Origin: Propionicimonas sp. | Lineage (GTDB): Bacteria > Actinomycetota > Actinomycetes > Propionibacteriales > Propionibacteriaceae | DNA length: 39,922 bases | Direction of reading: 5' to 3' | Assembly: GCF_029975155.1 (NCBI RefSeq) | Contig: NZ_JARKPQ010000147.1 | Coordinates: 1-39,922, forward strand | Part shown: piece after piece, positions 39,323-39,922 of the stretch | How positions within the stretch are numbered: the stretch's first letter is position 1 | How the letters are laid out: each line of letters begins with the position of its first letter | Notes under the pieces: generated by a model | What the model was told of the DNA's origin: nothing | Seen by the model: the letters and a program-made list of their open reading frames with translations, nothing else | The model's database searches: none | Program-made: the position numbers and the translations under genes

Positions 39323-39922
39323 ATGGCCGGCCTTCGCGACCGCGTCCGCGGGATCGCCTCGCTCGCCGATCCCACCCGGACCGCGCTGTACGACTACATC
39401 GGTGGCCAGGCCGAGGCGGTGACCCGCGAGCAGGCGGCGGCCGCGCTCGGCATCGCGCTGCACCAGGCCAAGTTCCACCTCGACCGGCTCGCTGCGGACG
39501 GGCTGCTGGAGACCGCCTACGCCCGGGTGAGCGGACGGGGCGGTCCTGGAGCGGGCCGGCCGGCGAAGCTCTACCGCCGGACCTCGGTAGAGATCGCGGT
39601 CACGCTTCCCGAGCGTCGCTACGAATTGGCCGGCCACCTGCTGGCCGCCGCGATCGAGGAGGCCGAGGCCTCCGGCACGGCCGTCGGTGACTGCGTGGGC
39701 GCCGTCGCCGCCCGGTTCGGGACGGAGTTGGCCGCCTCCGTCCCTGCCCAGGAGCCCGACCGCGCACTCGCGGCGGCGGCCGACCTGCTGGCCGGACTGG
39801 GCTTCGAACCCCGCGTCGCGGACGGACGGGTGACGCTCGCCAACTGCCCCTTCCACCACCTCGCCCGGGACCACACCGCGCTGGTCTGCGGGATGAACCT
39901 CTCGCTGATCGAAGGACTGCTC
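39323..39922 (+). CDS. Winged-helix regulator with SufR-like cysteines, cut by the window edge
   Basis: The frame runs 200 codons to the end with no stop. ATG at 39323 follows GGAGGTGAGG. The N-terminal half is an ArsR/DeoR-like winged helix (LADPTRTALYDYI, ALGIALHQAKFHLDRLAADGLLE). The C-terminal half ends in NCPFHHLARDHTALVCGMN, with C175 and C189 spaced like the cluster-binding cysteines of SufR-type regulators; C124 is a third cysteine. This suggests sensing of iron-sulfur, redox or metal state. It is divergent from folE and the flavoprotein, which it may control. Confidence 0.82.
   Translation, partial: MAGLRDRVRGIASLADPTRTALYDYIGGQAEAVTREQAAAALGIALHQAKFHLDRLAADGLLETAYARVSGRGGPGAGRPAKLYRRTSVEIAVTLPERRYELAGHLLAAAIEEAEASGTAVGDCVGAVAARFGTELAASVPAQEPDRALAAAADLLAGLGFEPRVADGRVTLANCPFHHLARDHTALVCGMNLSLIEGLL

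Overview
The window is very GC-rich, with many GTG starts, a WhiB regulator, an acyl-CoA carboxylase epsilon subunit, DUF3499, a TIGR03089 protein and a decaprenyl-phosphate phosphoribosyltransferase. Together these point to an actinomycete chromosome; a Propionibacteriales relative is my best guess but is not proven. I see no phage, plasmid, insertion-sequence, rRNA or tRNA gene. Most of the window is conserved core genome. Much of the less expected content is in the short gaps, which carry several families of palindromic repeats.

Layout. 1-1350: C-terminal part of an M1 aminopeptidase, then a tiny membrane protein on the minus strand. 1842-4656: translationally coupled pyrR-pyrB-pyrC (pyrimidine synthesis). 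4802-8970: a LacI-type regulator, a PadR regulator coupled to a DUF5808/DUF1648-like membrane protein, and a GH13 alpha-glucosidase. 9210-12712 (minus): manB, a Trm112-like zinc protein, a SIS-domain sugar isomerase-like protein and a CDF cation transporter, all tightly packed. DUF3499 and a zincin-like protein diverge at 13083-13173. 13819-18134 (minus): a large membrane glycosyltransferase coupled to a DUF5719 protein. 18228-18488: WhiB. Then a small membrane protein and manC (minus), TIGR03089 and a Tat-lipoprotein serine hydrolase (plus), an LCP cell-wall ligase (minus), and a secreted FG-GAP protein (plus).

25506-27625 (minus): an OmpR-type two-component system. 27900-29547 (minus): purK-purE. 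Then a peptidase E-like protein (plus) and PH-domain/GtrA genes (minus). birA diverges from accD-accE at 32290-32349. DUF937, maf, a UbiA-type DPPR synthase and an SDR follow on the plus strand. The right end holds folE coupled to a ferredoxin-reductase-like flavoprotein (minus) and a divergent HTH regulator cut by the window edge. From manB to maf the gene content resembles the mycobacterial Rv3255c-Rv3282 neighbourhood as I recall it, but without its F420 (fbiA/fbiB) and rhamnose genes.

The genes serve nucleotide synthesis (pyr, pur), nucleotide-sugar and cell-envelope assembly (manB, manC, glycosyltransferase, LCP, DPPR synthase, GtrA) and acyl-CoA carboxylation (birA, accD, accE). Two themes stand out. 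First, at least two palindromic repeat families (here called A and B) fill nearly all gaps between convergent genes. Family A ends supply the stop codons of four genes, and repeats have also entered coding sequence: a 57-bp, in-frame perfect-arm palindrome in maf and a B hairpin in accE. Second, many genes appear to be leaderless, with a TANNNT box (often TAGGCT) 6-8 bases before a GTG or ATG start.
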